Assembly: GCA_025642075.2 (NCBI GenBank)
Contig: JAODUO010000146.1
Location: forward strand, 58,501 to 122,500
DNA length: 64,000 bases
Origin: Ridgeia piscesae
Lineage: Eukaryota; Annelida; Polychaeta; Sabellida; Siboglinidae
Direction: 5' to 3'
The notes below the pieces were generated by a model. It saw only the letters and a list, made by a program, of their open reading frames with translations, was not told the DNA's origin and searched no databases. Position numbers and translations under genes: made by a program. Positions 22,120 through 34,272 of the stretch are shown here, one piece after another. The first letter of the stretch is position 1. Each line of letters starts with the position of its first letter.

Positions 22120-25100
22120 GTTGTGTATGTGTGTATAACTGTATATGTGGGTGTACGATTGTGTGCATGTGTGTCAAGCTTCTAATATGTATACCCATAC
22201 GTTGTTGTATTAGGTAAAATGCTTAAAATGCAATACACTAACTTTCCACTTTTTCATTTGAAAACTTTTACATTAGTCTTCATTATTTATATGTATTTTC
22301 AGTTTTAAGTGATGCACCGATTGATTTACGAGTGCGAGTGTGTATACACTATACACACAGTCATTTACCTCACTGATGTGTGCGATGAGGGCCCAGAGTG
22401 GTCGGCCGGTGACAATCTGCAGTAACTTCCCTGTCAACGACCTCTGCCATGTTTTCTGTCAGCCACAGGTTACTCAAGATCAATACATGCGCTGTCAAGT
22501 CATTTTTTAAACGACATGAATTACCCTGTCATTGCACATGGAGATGATGTGCTCGTTAATATTTTAAAGTTACCCTTGTCTAGATTTAACATATACAATG
22601 TTAAAAGACTGGTATTTTCACTAAAAAATGCCATGCTGTTGTCTGTTTTTATGGCAATAACTCAAGACATAAACCAAATTATTGCACACAAATTTGTAGT
22701 TTGTAGTACTGCTATCTTTATGAAGGCACAGAAAACATTCAGCTCTGCGATTCTGCGATTGATCTTTTGGGCACAGCCTTTTCAAATGTTGAGTATTTCA
22801 GCTCCCTAAATGCAAAACTGACATGTCCACAGGCTCATAATGTTTGATAAGACATCCTTAGTATAAGATTAATAATAAATATGTGGAAACAAGCTCACAG
22901 ATGCTTTAAAAAAACATTGAGGAATCTCAAAATCCACAAGCAGGGCATTCCAGTTGTCAATGGATGTGCCAAGAGTAAGATTCATCTGCATAATAAAATC
23001 TATCTTGGACAGTTTAACATAACCTACAAACAGAGTAAGATATACAAATGCTACAAGTCTACAAATTATGCCTAATTTTATTTTTATGATGTGGTGTGAG
23101 AGCTCAACACCTCCGGGACCCAGACAAACTGTCAACTGACAAGACTTACCCCATCTGCGGGCTGGATGTTGGCCAGTCGAGCCTTGATTGCTTGGGCGGG
23201 CAGGGTGAAGTAGCAGGATCTATACACAAGGACATGTCAGGACATTATGCTTTCATACTGATGGACATGTTATACAATATCAATATGTGTGAAGTAGCAG
23301 TCTCATGTGAAGAGATGCTGGTACATAACTAGTTGCATATCAGTGCCTCTAGCAACTAATGTGGATTTGTGGAACCACATTGCAGCTTACTTTAAAAAAG
23401 ACGAATGCGATTTACGGCACGCCAGGAATCGACACAACATAAATTTGTTATCCATTTAGACCAGTTTTGCACCCCATATTAAAAAATTTACAATTAAGAT
23501 TTCAACGATCACAGAAATGGCCAAATCAGGTTGACGTACCACGGAATTCTGTGGATCCATGGAATAATCTCATGCTTGATGTAGATACATACAAGATATA
23601 AACCTACATATTCACCTGATAAGTCGCAGGGCCTGCTTGGACACACTGCAGGTGCTGCCATAGTCGACATAGTACACCTACAGACACACACAGATGCGGT
23701 GGTCACATAAAAACACATGAAACTATCTCAAGCTACATTGATCAAGACACTTCACAACATTCGTTTATATGAGATGTAGTGGTTAGCATAGTTTGTTTCG
23801 TATCATAGTGGGAAAAAACCCGATCTATAATCAAGTATGTTTGGGTGTGTATGTGTGTGCGTGTAATGTGTATGTGTGCATGCGTGCCTGTGTGTTCTAG
23901 TTGTTTCCAGCACTCGGCTTGGTTTTATTAATTGACTAGTCTATAAATTAATATACTATGGTTAATACGTTATGATCTTATGAGGTCTCGTTCAACTACT
24001 CAGTTTATCAGAACATTTTCACCAAGTCGACCTTTCTATGGTGGCACGGGGGGGTGGGTGGTTACTGCCAGGTGCTTGTCGTCTTCAGTGGTTGTTTACA
24101 TTCAGATGTGATCAACATTAACGTGATTCTCAGAGTCACATGGGATACAGTTCCCAGTGTTGAGAGCCAGATTTTAACACCAAATATAGCTGTGATCGGA
24201 TATTGTATCTGGGCACCTATCCGTGTGTGTATGTGTGTATGTGTGTGTGTGCGGCTACTATGCGCGTGTGTGTGCATGGTTATTCACATGAGACACCCTT
24301 CACCACAGGCTCCTTGCCATCAGGATTCATCTTGAACCATTCAGAAGAAAAGTAATGATATTTATCATTTCAAAATGCCCCATGACTCGAGGGTTTTTAT
24401 CAGCAAAGGGTATGCATTGGATAGACAAACGCACAAATTTCTGCAATTCTTCTTAGTTACGTAAACCATCAACCAATCAGCTGTGGACGGTTTATGCAAA
24501 TTACAACAATTGCAGTTAAACTTGCAGCAGTAGCAATCACTACGCAGACAGTTTCTAAGACAGATCGACTACAAATATATCATCTGTGCCTGTGTGAATG
24601 TGGCGCCAATCAGCTTAACAGCATCTCTACTACTTAACGTAATCTATCCAAGTACCTGCATCATTTTAGTTCTGATCACAACTCACATGGATACTGACTT
24701 CAAGTGAGGACACGCACAACAGGACTGGTCTACACTGCAGTGTGTTTACTGATTAAACAAACAGAAAGTTAGACACTATTATCGAACGTGACAGACGTGA
24801 AGATTGTGCGCTCACCTCGACAAAGTCAAGGTCACGTATGCCAGTGATGGTGACACGATGCCAGTTGTTATCTTCGGGGTAGATGGCGACACACACCTGG
24901 CCCACCATGACGAGTGAGTCAGGCATCATGTAGTCCTCACTCTGGGGTCCGCAGTACATGTGCCTAGCGAGGTGTCACTTTATTGTATACTGGTCATCTC
25001 AGTTGGTGATGATACAATGTAATGGTTATGATATGGTTGCATGGTGAAACTATTGGTCACACAAACATGTGATGACACAATGACGATGTTGATCACATGA

Positions 25101-26121
25101 TGGCAGTGTTGATCACATGATGACACTTTTGATCAAATGATGATACAATGACAATGTTGATCACATGATGACAGTGTTGATCACATGACGACATAATGAC
25201 GATGTTGATCTCATACATGTTAAGTTTCAGAAATGCCAAAACAGTAGATTTATACGTAAAAAAATGAGCTTTTATACGTAAATTGTTTTTTTAACCATAA
25301 ATGTGAATAATATATTACAAAAAAGGAATGCACACCATTGATTAAGACATTAAGAAAAATGTGTATTATCATATCAGTTCACCAGTCATAACACACCAAA
25401 TAAGACATTTAATTAATCTCATGTAAAAAAAGAATATTTTACTGTTTGGCCCTTGTAAATACAAAAATCAATATTGACAATGCAAATATAATGTTCAGTA
25501 ATATACTCGTGTTCTATGTATATATGCATTATATGATCACAAAACGACAGATTTGTCAAGTCGATCACACAATGACACAACGACAACGACATACTCAAGC
25601 TGGTCCATGAGTTCCTCCAGTGCCTTCGTCGTGTCGCGACCTTTCAACTGCAGCCAGAAGTGACTTGGGCTGATGATATTTGACACGAACACTTCGACAT
25701 TGTCGACACCAAGCGGGATAGACTGAGTGCTGTAACTCATGCCGGGACCCACGGTGTCGGCCGGCAGACCTCGTCGACCCCGGGGGGTCACTGGGGGTTC
25801 TACTGCCACCTATAACCAACAAGGTCAGAGGTCATGTGCCCACCTTTAGGCAGTCAAATTTTTACCTATTGTGTGTGGATCGATAGTGCAGAAATGTAAT
25901 GTAGGGATCCTACTATATGGTGAGTTAATGTGCAAGGACCGTCATGTTGTTATGGATCTGTCTACGACACAGAGACCTACTGCAAATGACCTACAGTGCA
26001 GGACATATCAGGAGACCTCCTTTACACATTGTAATGAACCTACTATGCACAGACCTTCTGTAAAGGGACCTACTGTGCAGGACATGTTAGGGGACCTCCT
26101 TTGCATACTATAATTGACCTA

Positions 26122-26175
<54 letters not shown>

Positions 26176-26206
26176 ACTATATATATAAATACATACATAG
26201 ATATTA

Positions 26207-26281
<75 letters not shown>

Positions 26282-29200
26282 TGTAATGGACCAACTATGC
26301 AGAGACCTAATGTAAAGTGCAGGACATGTTAGGGCAACTACTGTACATACTGTAATGGATCTAGTATACAGAGACCTACTTTAAAGGGACCTACTATGCA
26401 GGACATGTTACGAGACCCCAGTTACATACTGTAATTGACCTACCGTACCAGGACATACTGTACAGGAGCTTATTTTGATGGGACCAACTGAGCGGGGACC
26501 TATTGTAAGGAACGTGCAGGACGTCTTAGGGGACCTCCTGTTTATATTGTAATGGACGTACTGTAAAGTGACCTACTGTAAAGTGACCTATTGTTCAGGG
26601 ACCTACTGTACAGGCACTAATATGCAGGGACCAACTGTATTGGGTCTATTTTTGTGGACCTACCATGTAGGAATCAACTGTACAAGGATGTACTTAGAAG
26701 GGACCTACCTGAAGGTCTTCTGGTCGTCGTTTCAGTATGTTATGACTGGAGCCAGTGTCCCGGGCATGTAGGAGGGTCCGACCTACACAACACATCACCA
26801 CACAACTTACACACACTGGACATGGAGGAAAAATGGAAACACTAAAATTCCACACTCTTATGAACATAAAATACAGGAAACAATGTTCAGCTACATGTTA
26901 AATACAAATTAAAATAAAATACAAAACTATCGGTTTATAAAGATATATTTTAAAACCATTAAACCTACGCATTAATATGAGCAACTAAACAACATCAGCA
27001 TTAACAACTAAAACAGATATATCAATATAGGGAGTGGACAATGAGAGGGAAAGAGACAGAGAATGGAGACCGAGAGAGAGAGAGAGAGAGAGAGCGAGAG
27101 CGAGAGAGCGAGAGAGCGAGAGGGAGAGGGAGAGGGAGAGGGAGAGGGAGAGGGAGAGGGAGAGGGAGAGGGAGAGGGAGAGGGAGAGGGAAAGGGAAAG
27201 GGAGAGGCAGAGGGAGAGGGAGAGGGAGAGGCAGAGGCAGAGGCAGAGGGAGAGGGAGTGGAGAGTCAGAGGGAAAGAGAGATGGAGTGGAGAATGAGAA
27301 GGAGAGAGAGAGAGAGATGGAGTGGATAATGAGAGTGAAAGAGAGATGGAGTGGAGAATGAGAGGAAAGAGAGATGGAGTGGAGAGTCAGAGAGAAAGAG
27401 ATGGAGTGGAGAATGAGAGGGAAAGAGAGATGGAGTGGAGAGTCAGAGAGAAAGAGATGGAGTGGAGAATGAGAGGGAAAGAGAGAGAGGAGTGGAGAAT
27501 GAGAGGGAAAGAGAGAGAGAGGAGTGGAGGATGAGAGGGAAAGAGGATGGAGTTGAGACAGCAGTGCAAGAACAGCAAGGGGAGGATAAAGATGAAAACA
27601 ACAATTGGCATGTGTATTGAGACAAACCTCACCCCCAGACACGTGGGGAAAGAAGATGACAACAACAGAAAACCTATCAGCAAATCACAACCATCACTAT
27701 TACCTTTGCGACAGGTCACAATGTATATACACAGTGAAACATGTAACTGACAGATATCTAACACAAGTGGGCTATGCAGAGTTTACATTTTGGATTCGCT
27801 GACCGTTTCCTGATCCATATATCATCTTGTACTGATCAGGAAGTTCTACAGTGTGAAACTGATGGCATCAGTATTAGGCAATTAAGATTGTGTAAGATTA
27901 CACGTAAGAAGGGAGTACCTTCAGGTGTGGTTTCAATGACCAGTACATCACTGAGTTGGGCTATGAACGCATCAAGGGAGAAAAAGCCTTTTTCTCTTAT
28001 GTTCAATGGTTCATCAGTAAGACGCTGAAAAGAAATCACACAAATGTCTATGCACATTTACAAAGACAATAGAAGGGTGTAAACTGGCTATCGGCGACGA
28101 GAAAACAGTAAACATGGATGAGTAATTAAGGTAAAAACAGACACGTAATGATGAGAATACATAGCAAACGCTGACGATACAGAAACAGAGTCAACATCAG
28201 TGTACACCAGGGCTTTATGCAGGATAAAATGATTGCCAGTCACACATGTTATGGATGTTAACTGTTAAGCCAGTTTACAAACTTTTAAATGTGTATGATG
28301 ACTGAAATGGACTACAAACACACATGTGACACCATTTTCACTCACTTTCAAGGCATAACTAACAATATCTATGGTTTTGAAAGACCTTTTTATGCTCCTT
28401 CATTTTTTTACCCGTCCACCACCCGTTCACCCATATTTCTACCCGTCCATATTCGTTTTTACCCATCCAAATGATGGGTGGACGGGTCTCTACATAAAGC
28501 TATGGTGTACACTAATCATTAACAGTGTATAAACTAGTTTTTTTCCTGAAGTAATCCAATAAATTTCAACAAATTAAAAATATATGCAATTATCCCATGG
28601 CTCTGAGTGGGTTTGAAAAATTAAAAAAAAATTACATTATAGTCTTTCATCATAATATATAAGTACAGTATCTTAACAGGAACTACGTACTGTAACTCTA
28701 AATATGTCTTGATAAGATTTAACAATCAACTAAAACAAGTACATTCCTTTATAAAAATATGTACAAGTTATATAGAACAATAATAACAGATAATATATTT
28801 TTTTACAATTTCAATTTCCGTTAAAATTAATCAGAAATCTTAATAAAAATGTAAGTTATGCTAGAATGAAGCTTCGGTCATTCGTGTGTGTAAAACAATG
28901 TTTCAAGGGTAGATTCATACCTCAAAGGCATCTGTCAGTTGGTGGGCTTCAAGTCCTCTGGAGTAGGCTCCCACCACTTGTCTGACCATTTCCTTGAAGA
29001 AAATGTCCATTGGCGGGGCCGTTGACATCGGCACAGGTTGGGTAGGACCACTCCCTCCTGGCAAGCCTGGCAAACAACACCCGATAAACTACAATATTTC
29101 TTCTTAAAGGGATACTCCAATCAGTGAGAGATTCACACAATTTCCGTACATCTATATAACATATTGGTTGTACATAGTAATTGTGCACAAAGATCGTTAA

Positions 29201-32200
29201 GAAACAATTAATTATATCAGAAACACTCCATGTTGGATTTCAGGGCGCTGCCATCTTGAGACTTATGCGCCAGTGACGTAAACCACTTACGTCACTGGCA
29301 CATGCATGTTCAAACATCCTATGTCTGTCCAATATTATTTGATGCATCCAGTACGTCGCTGATTGCTTACATCACTATCATGAAGATTCCGCCAAACCTT
29401 GCCTTTTTCAACAATGCGCCAGTGACGTAAACGATTTGGCTTATGTCACTCGCGCATAAGTCTCAAGATGGCAGCGCCCTGAATCTAAAATAGCATATTT
29501 TGATACCATTAAACTATAACTAATTGTTTATTAACGATCTTTGTGCAGTTACTAGGCACAACCAATATAGTATACATATGTAAGTTAACACTGTGAACCT
29601 CTCACTGACTGGAGTATCCCTTTAATATACAGCAGTCAACTCTGGATTTTATCCTTGGAAATTCATCACGCATCCGGGTACTTATTTGGGTACTTATTTG
29701 GGCACGTTTATATTTTCATAAAAATCCTATGCATCAATTGGTCGGTAGCTACAACAAACATTATCCTATCTTTGACTACGTGTGAATGTGCACAATATTT
29801 CTTATTGCAATTTGACTTCTGAAACACTACAAACAGCTCAACCGACGATCAGATTTTAACACCTGGCTCACACTGTTGCAGTTAGTTTTTGTAATCTGAT
29901 TCAAGAACTTTACTCTTGTAATCACTCACTCGTTCTTGTCTGTTTCACTCGGTAGAGGCGGGCATCAAAAAGCAGCCAGTCACTGGGGGAGTGGCGCTCT
30001 ATGCAGACAATGTCTGAGAGAGAATCCATCATCTCTATGACACTCAGGTAGCCGTGTTCCCTCACAGGAAACTCTCGTCCTGTCACAAGCTACAACGACA
30101 TCACAAAATATATTGTTCATGACTCCAAATGATTTATTCACTGCAAGAATTTACAGTTACTACAAAGCATTGTTATTTGAAACTTGCAACATTTCAAACC
30201 ACTTGCTGCAGCATTTACCACGACCATTGTCTTTAGTTTTTATGTTTTTTTTGTTCTTTCTAGCACAGATCCAGAACATTTGTGCCCTATATGGGTGTAA
30301 CTGTCGACCATTTTGTTTACAATAAATTAGCAAAATTACACTAACGAGTCAAAAACAGTAACTGCCAAAGAATTATGATTACAATATTATTTAATAATAT
30401 TTAATAATAATTACTATTATTATTAAATATTATTACAATGTTATTTCTACATTTATTTTATCTCTTTTATAATTATAGTGGAAGCTCATTAAGGCAACCA
30501 AAAATTACTGTAGTCAATGTGATGATTTCTGAGTCAGTTTGTAAATAATCATTGTATTCATAAATATTTTGTAATGCCAAAGAATATTATGATCACAATG
30601 TTATTTAATAATATTTAATAATAATTAATTATTATTAAATATTATTACAATGTTATTTCTACATTTATTTTATCTGTTATAATTATAGTGGAAGCTCATT
30701 AAGGCAATCAAACATTACTGTAGTCAATGTGGTGATTTCTGAGTCAGTTTGTAAATAATCATTGTATTCATAAATGTTGTGTAATCGTAATTTACAGCTA
30801 CTACCTGGTAGATAGGTTTGTTTTTACAGCAAAGCAACCATAATTGAAACTTAAATGTTTGTAAAATATGATGAAACAAAGTGCGGGAAAGTCCAATGTA
30901 CGATATCATACAAAAATGTCTCTCATTCACAAATGAAAGTAATCATGTGTCAAGTCTGACTCTGACTTTCTGAGAAAATCCCTAAATGAAATAAATTCAC
31001 TTTGACAGTGTGACCTTCCATACCTGGAAATCCTTTGGAAACAGAGCTGCACGGATTCCAAGTGGCTTTCTTGACAAAACCTGAAACCAGATGAATGTTT
31101 ACACAACATACATGTCACTGACACAATTACTTCTTTTATAATTGTTTAATTAGTAAAGAAGATCTACAATAAAATAGGAAATTAAATTAATATAATCTAA
31201 CTTGCAACCAGTGACATGAATGATGACAATTATAAACCTGCGTGAAAATTAAGACCAATAAGATTGAAAGTTGAAACGTCTAATTCTTTCTTTACAATGT
31301 AAAAAAGAAAGATTATATACATTTGTAGCTGCTCTAAATAAAAAAATCAATATTGAATATGCATATGGTTGGAGTTGTACATATACTGTTATTTCAAATT
31401 AAATTAATTACAGATTTTATGATAGGAAATGGTACTTTTCTAACAAGTACTTTAAGTAAAAGCTTTGAAACTGAAATGTATCAAATTTATGGAATAAAAT
31501 TAGTACTTATCTAATATTGCATTACCACACAAATTACTCCTGCCTTACCTTCTGGATTGCCCTTTTGAGTCCATCACTAACACCAGAATCATTGCTGAAG
31601 TGCCTGCTTGGTGTAGGCTGTGGGGGAGTCCGAACCTGTTCCACTCCATGTATACGTCTTTCTTGAAACTCACGATCTGAAAGCAATACAACTTCTGAAA
31701 TCTGACGTAACAGAGCAGACATCTTAAACAAAGATATATGCACAAAATTATGTATTTGGTACTTTAAATGTGTATGTATTATCGATTATGTTTTTGAATG
31801 TAACTTCTGGTTTCTTGATATGTACTGTTCTTTCATAACTCTAAATTATACAGCAAACAAACAACACACCTCCGCTATATTGTCGCTGTGTAGCAGGCCG
31901 TCCAAGCAGCATATAACCCCAACGTGGCGATTCTTCAACTGTCACAATATCGGACAGACTTTTCATGAGTTCCATCAAGTTCTTGAATCCCATTCTTGCT
32001 AAGTCTATGTGGTTGCCAAAGCGTCTTGCATATGCCGTTTCAAACTGGTTTGCCGGGAGGCCATTCGGATAGGACATGAGCAACGATCTGATCTGTCCCC
32101 TTATGAAAGCTTGTACAGTTGGCGGGGGAAGTGTAGGTCTGTTTAATCGTGGGGCGGGGTATCTGCGCGGGGGTGGGCCTTTTTTATTTTTTGATGCACC

Positions 32201-32500
32201 GCGGCGTTTTGTTGGAACTTTCTGTCGGGAAACCAATCGTTCAATGTGCTTGGTAGTTGTGTCTGAAACGCCACGCAGAATAACCTCCCCGTCTACCCAT
32301 GTCACTCTAACAACGTCGGGCAAGTCTCGAAACAAGTCCTCCGCTGTCGAGTAACCAAGTTCACGGAACGGCAACGTTTTGCCCATCATACACTTGAAGT
32401 CATTTTGTATGTCGCGTCCACTCAGCCCTTTTGGAGCCGACAGTAGCAATGCGCGAATTTGTTTCTTAGTCTCTTCCTTTATCTCTGCTTTCTTCGACAT
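13111..32500 (-). CDS. TDRD5: TDRD5-like protein: four LOTUS domains plus extended Tudor
   Basis: TDRD5/Tejas proteins act in germ granules and in piRNA-dependent transposon silencing (family knowledge). Twenty-two exons join in phase to 1137 aa: 31870-32500, 31549-31676, 31024-31080, 29930-30089, 28921-29066, 27919-28024, 26709-26782, 25595-25809, 24816-24963, 23616-23677, 23150-23219, 22369-22455, 21713-21859, 20859-20938, 20373-20462, 19593-19707, 18644-18723, 17022-17124, 16399-16493, 15542-15672, 14591-14694, 13111-13695. Domains: LOTUS at about residues 8-85, 131-200, 246-317 and 345-410; extended Tudor about 471-650; acidic and coiled-coil-like segments about 834-908; Pro/Ser/Gln-rich tail. 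The start at 32500 precedes [19 protein letters not shown], which aligns with two paralogues. Weakest junctions: the GTTTGT donor after 19593 and the choice among repeated donors near 21713. One Tudor domain favours TDRD5 over TDRD7. Confidence 0.87.
14132..14237. mobile_element. Short MITE-like element, copy 2
   Basis: This segment shares CATCGTTGGAAAG and ACTCATTTCGTTAGAACA with the better-preserved element at 51638-51756. It lies in the last intron of the TDRD5-like gene and is followed by (CA)n/(TA)n. Confidence 0.65.
16660..16860. repeat. (CT)n-rich tract with (TA)n
   Basis: A CTCTCTCC/CCCTCTCT polypyrimidine run ends in TATATA. It is intronic in the TDRD5-like gene, and its reading frames are artefacts. 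Confidence 0.95.
17828..17945. repeat. (TG)n/(TGCG)n microsatellite
   Basis: TGTGTG followed by GCGTGCGTGCGTG tracts, intronic in the TDRD5-like gene. Confidence 0.93.
18782..19585. repeat. 66-bp minisatellite filling a TDRD5-like intron
   Basis: About 12 copies of a 66-bp unit containing GTAGTAAGACGTAATGACAC and AACTACACACAAGTAATGAC. It runs almost from the donor of exon 19593-19707 to close to the acceptor of exon 18644-18723. The period is a multiple of 3, so both strands show long artefactual frames. Confidence 0.94.
20450..20690. repeat. ~60-bp tandem repeat carrying a splice acceptor
   Basis: Four copies of CACTGTCACGCCTGGCCGCA followed by CAAACAACAACAACACATTA. On the minus strand each contains the sequence GGCCAG/GCGTGACAGTG used as the acceptor of exon 20373-20462. 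Copies lie at about 20452, 20513, 20574 and 20630. Confidence 0.9.
21140..21740. repeat. ~36-bp minisatellite carrying splice donors
   Basis: About 16 copies of a 36-bp unit which on the minus strand reads CATCTCACTCACCCACTCAC then CACG/GTAAGTGCCC. It starts inside the coding end of exon 21713-21859 and repeats the exon tail together with its GTAAGT donor. Confidence 0.93.
22041..22119. repeat. (TG)n microsatellite
   Basis: About 78 bp of TG dinucleotides in a TDRD5-like intron. Confidence 0.96.
25010..25215. repeat. Degenerate GATCACATGATGACA repeat
   Basis: Repeated TTGATCACATGATGACAGTG-type units in a TDRD5-like intron. Related CACAATGACACAACGACA sequence lies beside the donor near 25594. 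Confidence 0.8.
25890..26770. repeat. Degenerate GGGACCTACTGTA repeat split by (TA)n
   Basis: Loose repeats of GGACCTACTGTACAGGACAT type fill the intron upstream of exon 26709-26782, interrupted by a (TA)n block at 26126-26280. Confidence 0.85.
27062..27550. repeat. GA-rich purine tract
   Basis: GAGAGAGAGCGA, GAGAGGGAGAGGGA and GATGGAGTGGAGA repeats, intronic in the TDRD5-like gene. Reading frames are artefacts. Confidence 0.95.
29104..29625. mobile_element. 522-bp MITE with long TIRs and TTAA target duplication
   Basis: TTAA at 29104-29107 and 29622-29625 flank inverted ends: AGGGATACTCCAATCAGTGA left, its complement with one mismatch right. Inner inverted arms continue through TGCGCCAGTGACGTAAAC. 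TTAA duplication is the hallmark of piggyBac-type transposition. There is no transposase, so it is non-autonomous. Located between exons 4 and 5 of the TDRD5-like gene. Confidence 0.8.
30364..30786. repeat. Tandem duplication of a ~212-bp AT-rich segment
   Basis: Copies at 30364-30575 and 30576-30786 share GTGGAAGCTCATTAAGGCAA and GTAAATAATCATTGTATTCA with few differences. Intronic, no coding content. Confidence 0.9.
31870..32500 (-). other. First exon of TDRD5-like gene: LOTUS 1 and LOTUS 2
   Basis: It encodes LOTUS 1 ([19 protein letters not shown] to EVILRGVSD) followed by [12 protein letters not shown], then a basic Pro-rich linker and LOTUS 2 ([20 protein letters not shown] to GYMLLG). 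In Oskar/TDRD5/TDRD7 the first LOTUS with a helical extension binds Vasa-type helicase; whether this one does is inference. Confidence 0.88.
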
Positions 32501-34272
32501 GTTTGCAATTTAAAAAGATCCACTTATTTGTATAGATCACCGTGACATTGGCAGCAGACTACTCAGACGTTCTGGCCTAACAACATGCACGCACCATTTT
32601 CGCTTCCGGTAGTCTCCGTTAACCGTTTCGGCTGCTTGCACTTGGACGTGGTGTCGCTCTGCAAAGTTTCTCCCTATAAGCATAAACATAATTATACATT
32701 AATAATTTTGGACAAACAGGGAGCATTTATAACGATAAAACGAGCGATAAATATGTGTGATTTATACTGTCCTCTTTATCATTCATGGAATCATCCAATA
32801 CCAATATTTACTACTTGTATTTTCAGCTTTTTTGTGTATGTGAATGATTCAAATTTTTTTCCTTCACTCTTTTTCATCCGCGCAAGCCAAGGCCTGGGTT
32901 GCACTGCCGTATCCATGGTTAATCGTCTCTGCAAACCGTGGAAGTGAACAGAGTCGCACTATAACATAATAGCAGCTGATTTTGCCAGTCACTACTGTGT
33001 CAGCCGTGGGGTATCGGCGTAAATACCCCCCCCCACCCATTTGAAGAAAGAATGACTGATGGGAATCCCAATATATTACAGTAATGACCCATTCACATTC
33101 TAAATATTGCATGTAACACGTGCGGTGTACTGCTGAAATCACCCAAAATCATATGACTGGAGGCCAAACACACCTCGTGATCGTGGGCGATTTCATTGGA
33201 GTTTTTTAAGAGGTTGTATAGGCCCCGCTATTTGAAGCAGAGCAATTAGATAGGAGCTGTGACCAAAGGCACACATACCGCTAAGTCGCGGACGTCTCGT
33301 CGATTAATACGTTATACGGTATTTGTTTTAAGTGATATGATTAATCCCCAATGCTTAGGGAAGCAGTATGCATTTTGTGGTGTACTTTATTTTTAGAGTG
33401 GGACAAGAGGTACGATTAGCCCTGTCAATGTTTAGTAGAGTGCATTCTAGATTAAATAAATTTTTAGATTTTTGTGGATCCTGAAGATGTCTTTGCCTTT
33501 GGTGAGCCCACGTCACTGGTCTGGAATGGAGGGAGCAAACCAGTTTTTTAGAGCCGCAACAGCAAAATATTTGAACGTTTTATAAAAATCTGCAACAGCG
33601 CCCGTCCCCTTTCACCACTTTCCAAGTCATGATCCACAGTATGACAGTAGATTGGTACTAAAGCACCAGCAAAAATCTTAACACCCGTCCCCCATCACAT
33701 GCATGACCTGAGTCAGCACAACGGAATACTGCTTATGTTCTGGTAAAGCACTCCCCCAATATTAATGTCATTCTGATGCCAGAGGTATAATAGTTCTTCA
33801 AAGTAGGAAAACATAAATTTTCTGATAAAACACATTGCCATACTATGAAACATTTTATTTACACAATATGTGTGCTCAATGTTAGCATAACACTGTTCAT
33901 TTGAAGATTATGAAATTTTCACGATTATTCAATATCAAAACAGACACACAGGAATAAAAATATACCTGAATTAGTTACTCACACTTCATACTATCATCAT
34001 GGCACAGGAAAACTATGAAGACTGATTATTCCTTCAGTGTTGGTAGACCAAGTGAAATATTTCACAAATAATAACACACAGTTACAAAAATAAAACAACT
34101 TTATTATGTTTGGTTCAAATTCGAATTTGTTCAAATGATAGCCATTATGCAAGTTTCCATAATTATACTGGAAAGTGAACAACATAAATGAAAACAACAA
34201 ATAAAACACTATGGCTATGCTACAAGAAAATAAAGGCAGGTGCTTTTGTAAGATGTTAAAAAAATTGTAATT

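Larger units (their letters stand above)
21713..25809 (-). other. Extended Tudor domain of TDRD5-like protein
   Basis: Six exons (25595-25809 to 21713-21859) encode [16 protein letters not shown], then [49 protein letters not shown], and the C-terminal SN-like half [20 protein letters not shown]. The aromatic-cage region reads WHR and DYGS where canonical methylarginine readers have WYR and DYGN, so dimethylarginine binding may be weakened. Confidence 0.85.
27919..31676 (-). other. LOTUS 3 and LOTUS 4 of TDRD5-like protein
   Basis: LOTUS 3 is assembled from exons 31549-31676, 31024-31080 and 29930-30089 ([40 protein letters not shown]). LOTUS 4 comes from 28921-29066 and 27919-28024 ([20 protein letters not shown], then [20 protein letters not shown]). 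Both show the LxxL...GY/GFxS...LSD(I/V) pattern of LOTUS domains. Confidence 0.8.

Noticed and set aside
26070..26294. Tyr/Ile repeat frames
   Set aside because: Translation of (TA)n microsatellite DNA; the same applies at 55.2-55.5, 59.6, 61.0 and 62.8 kb.
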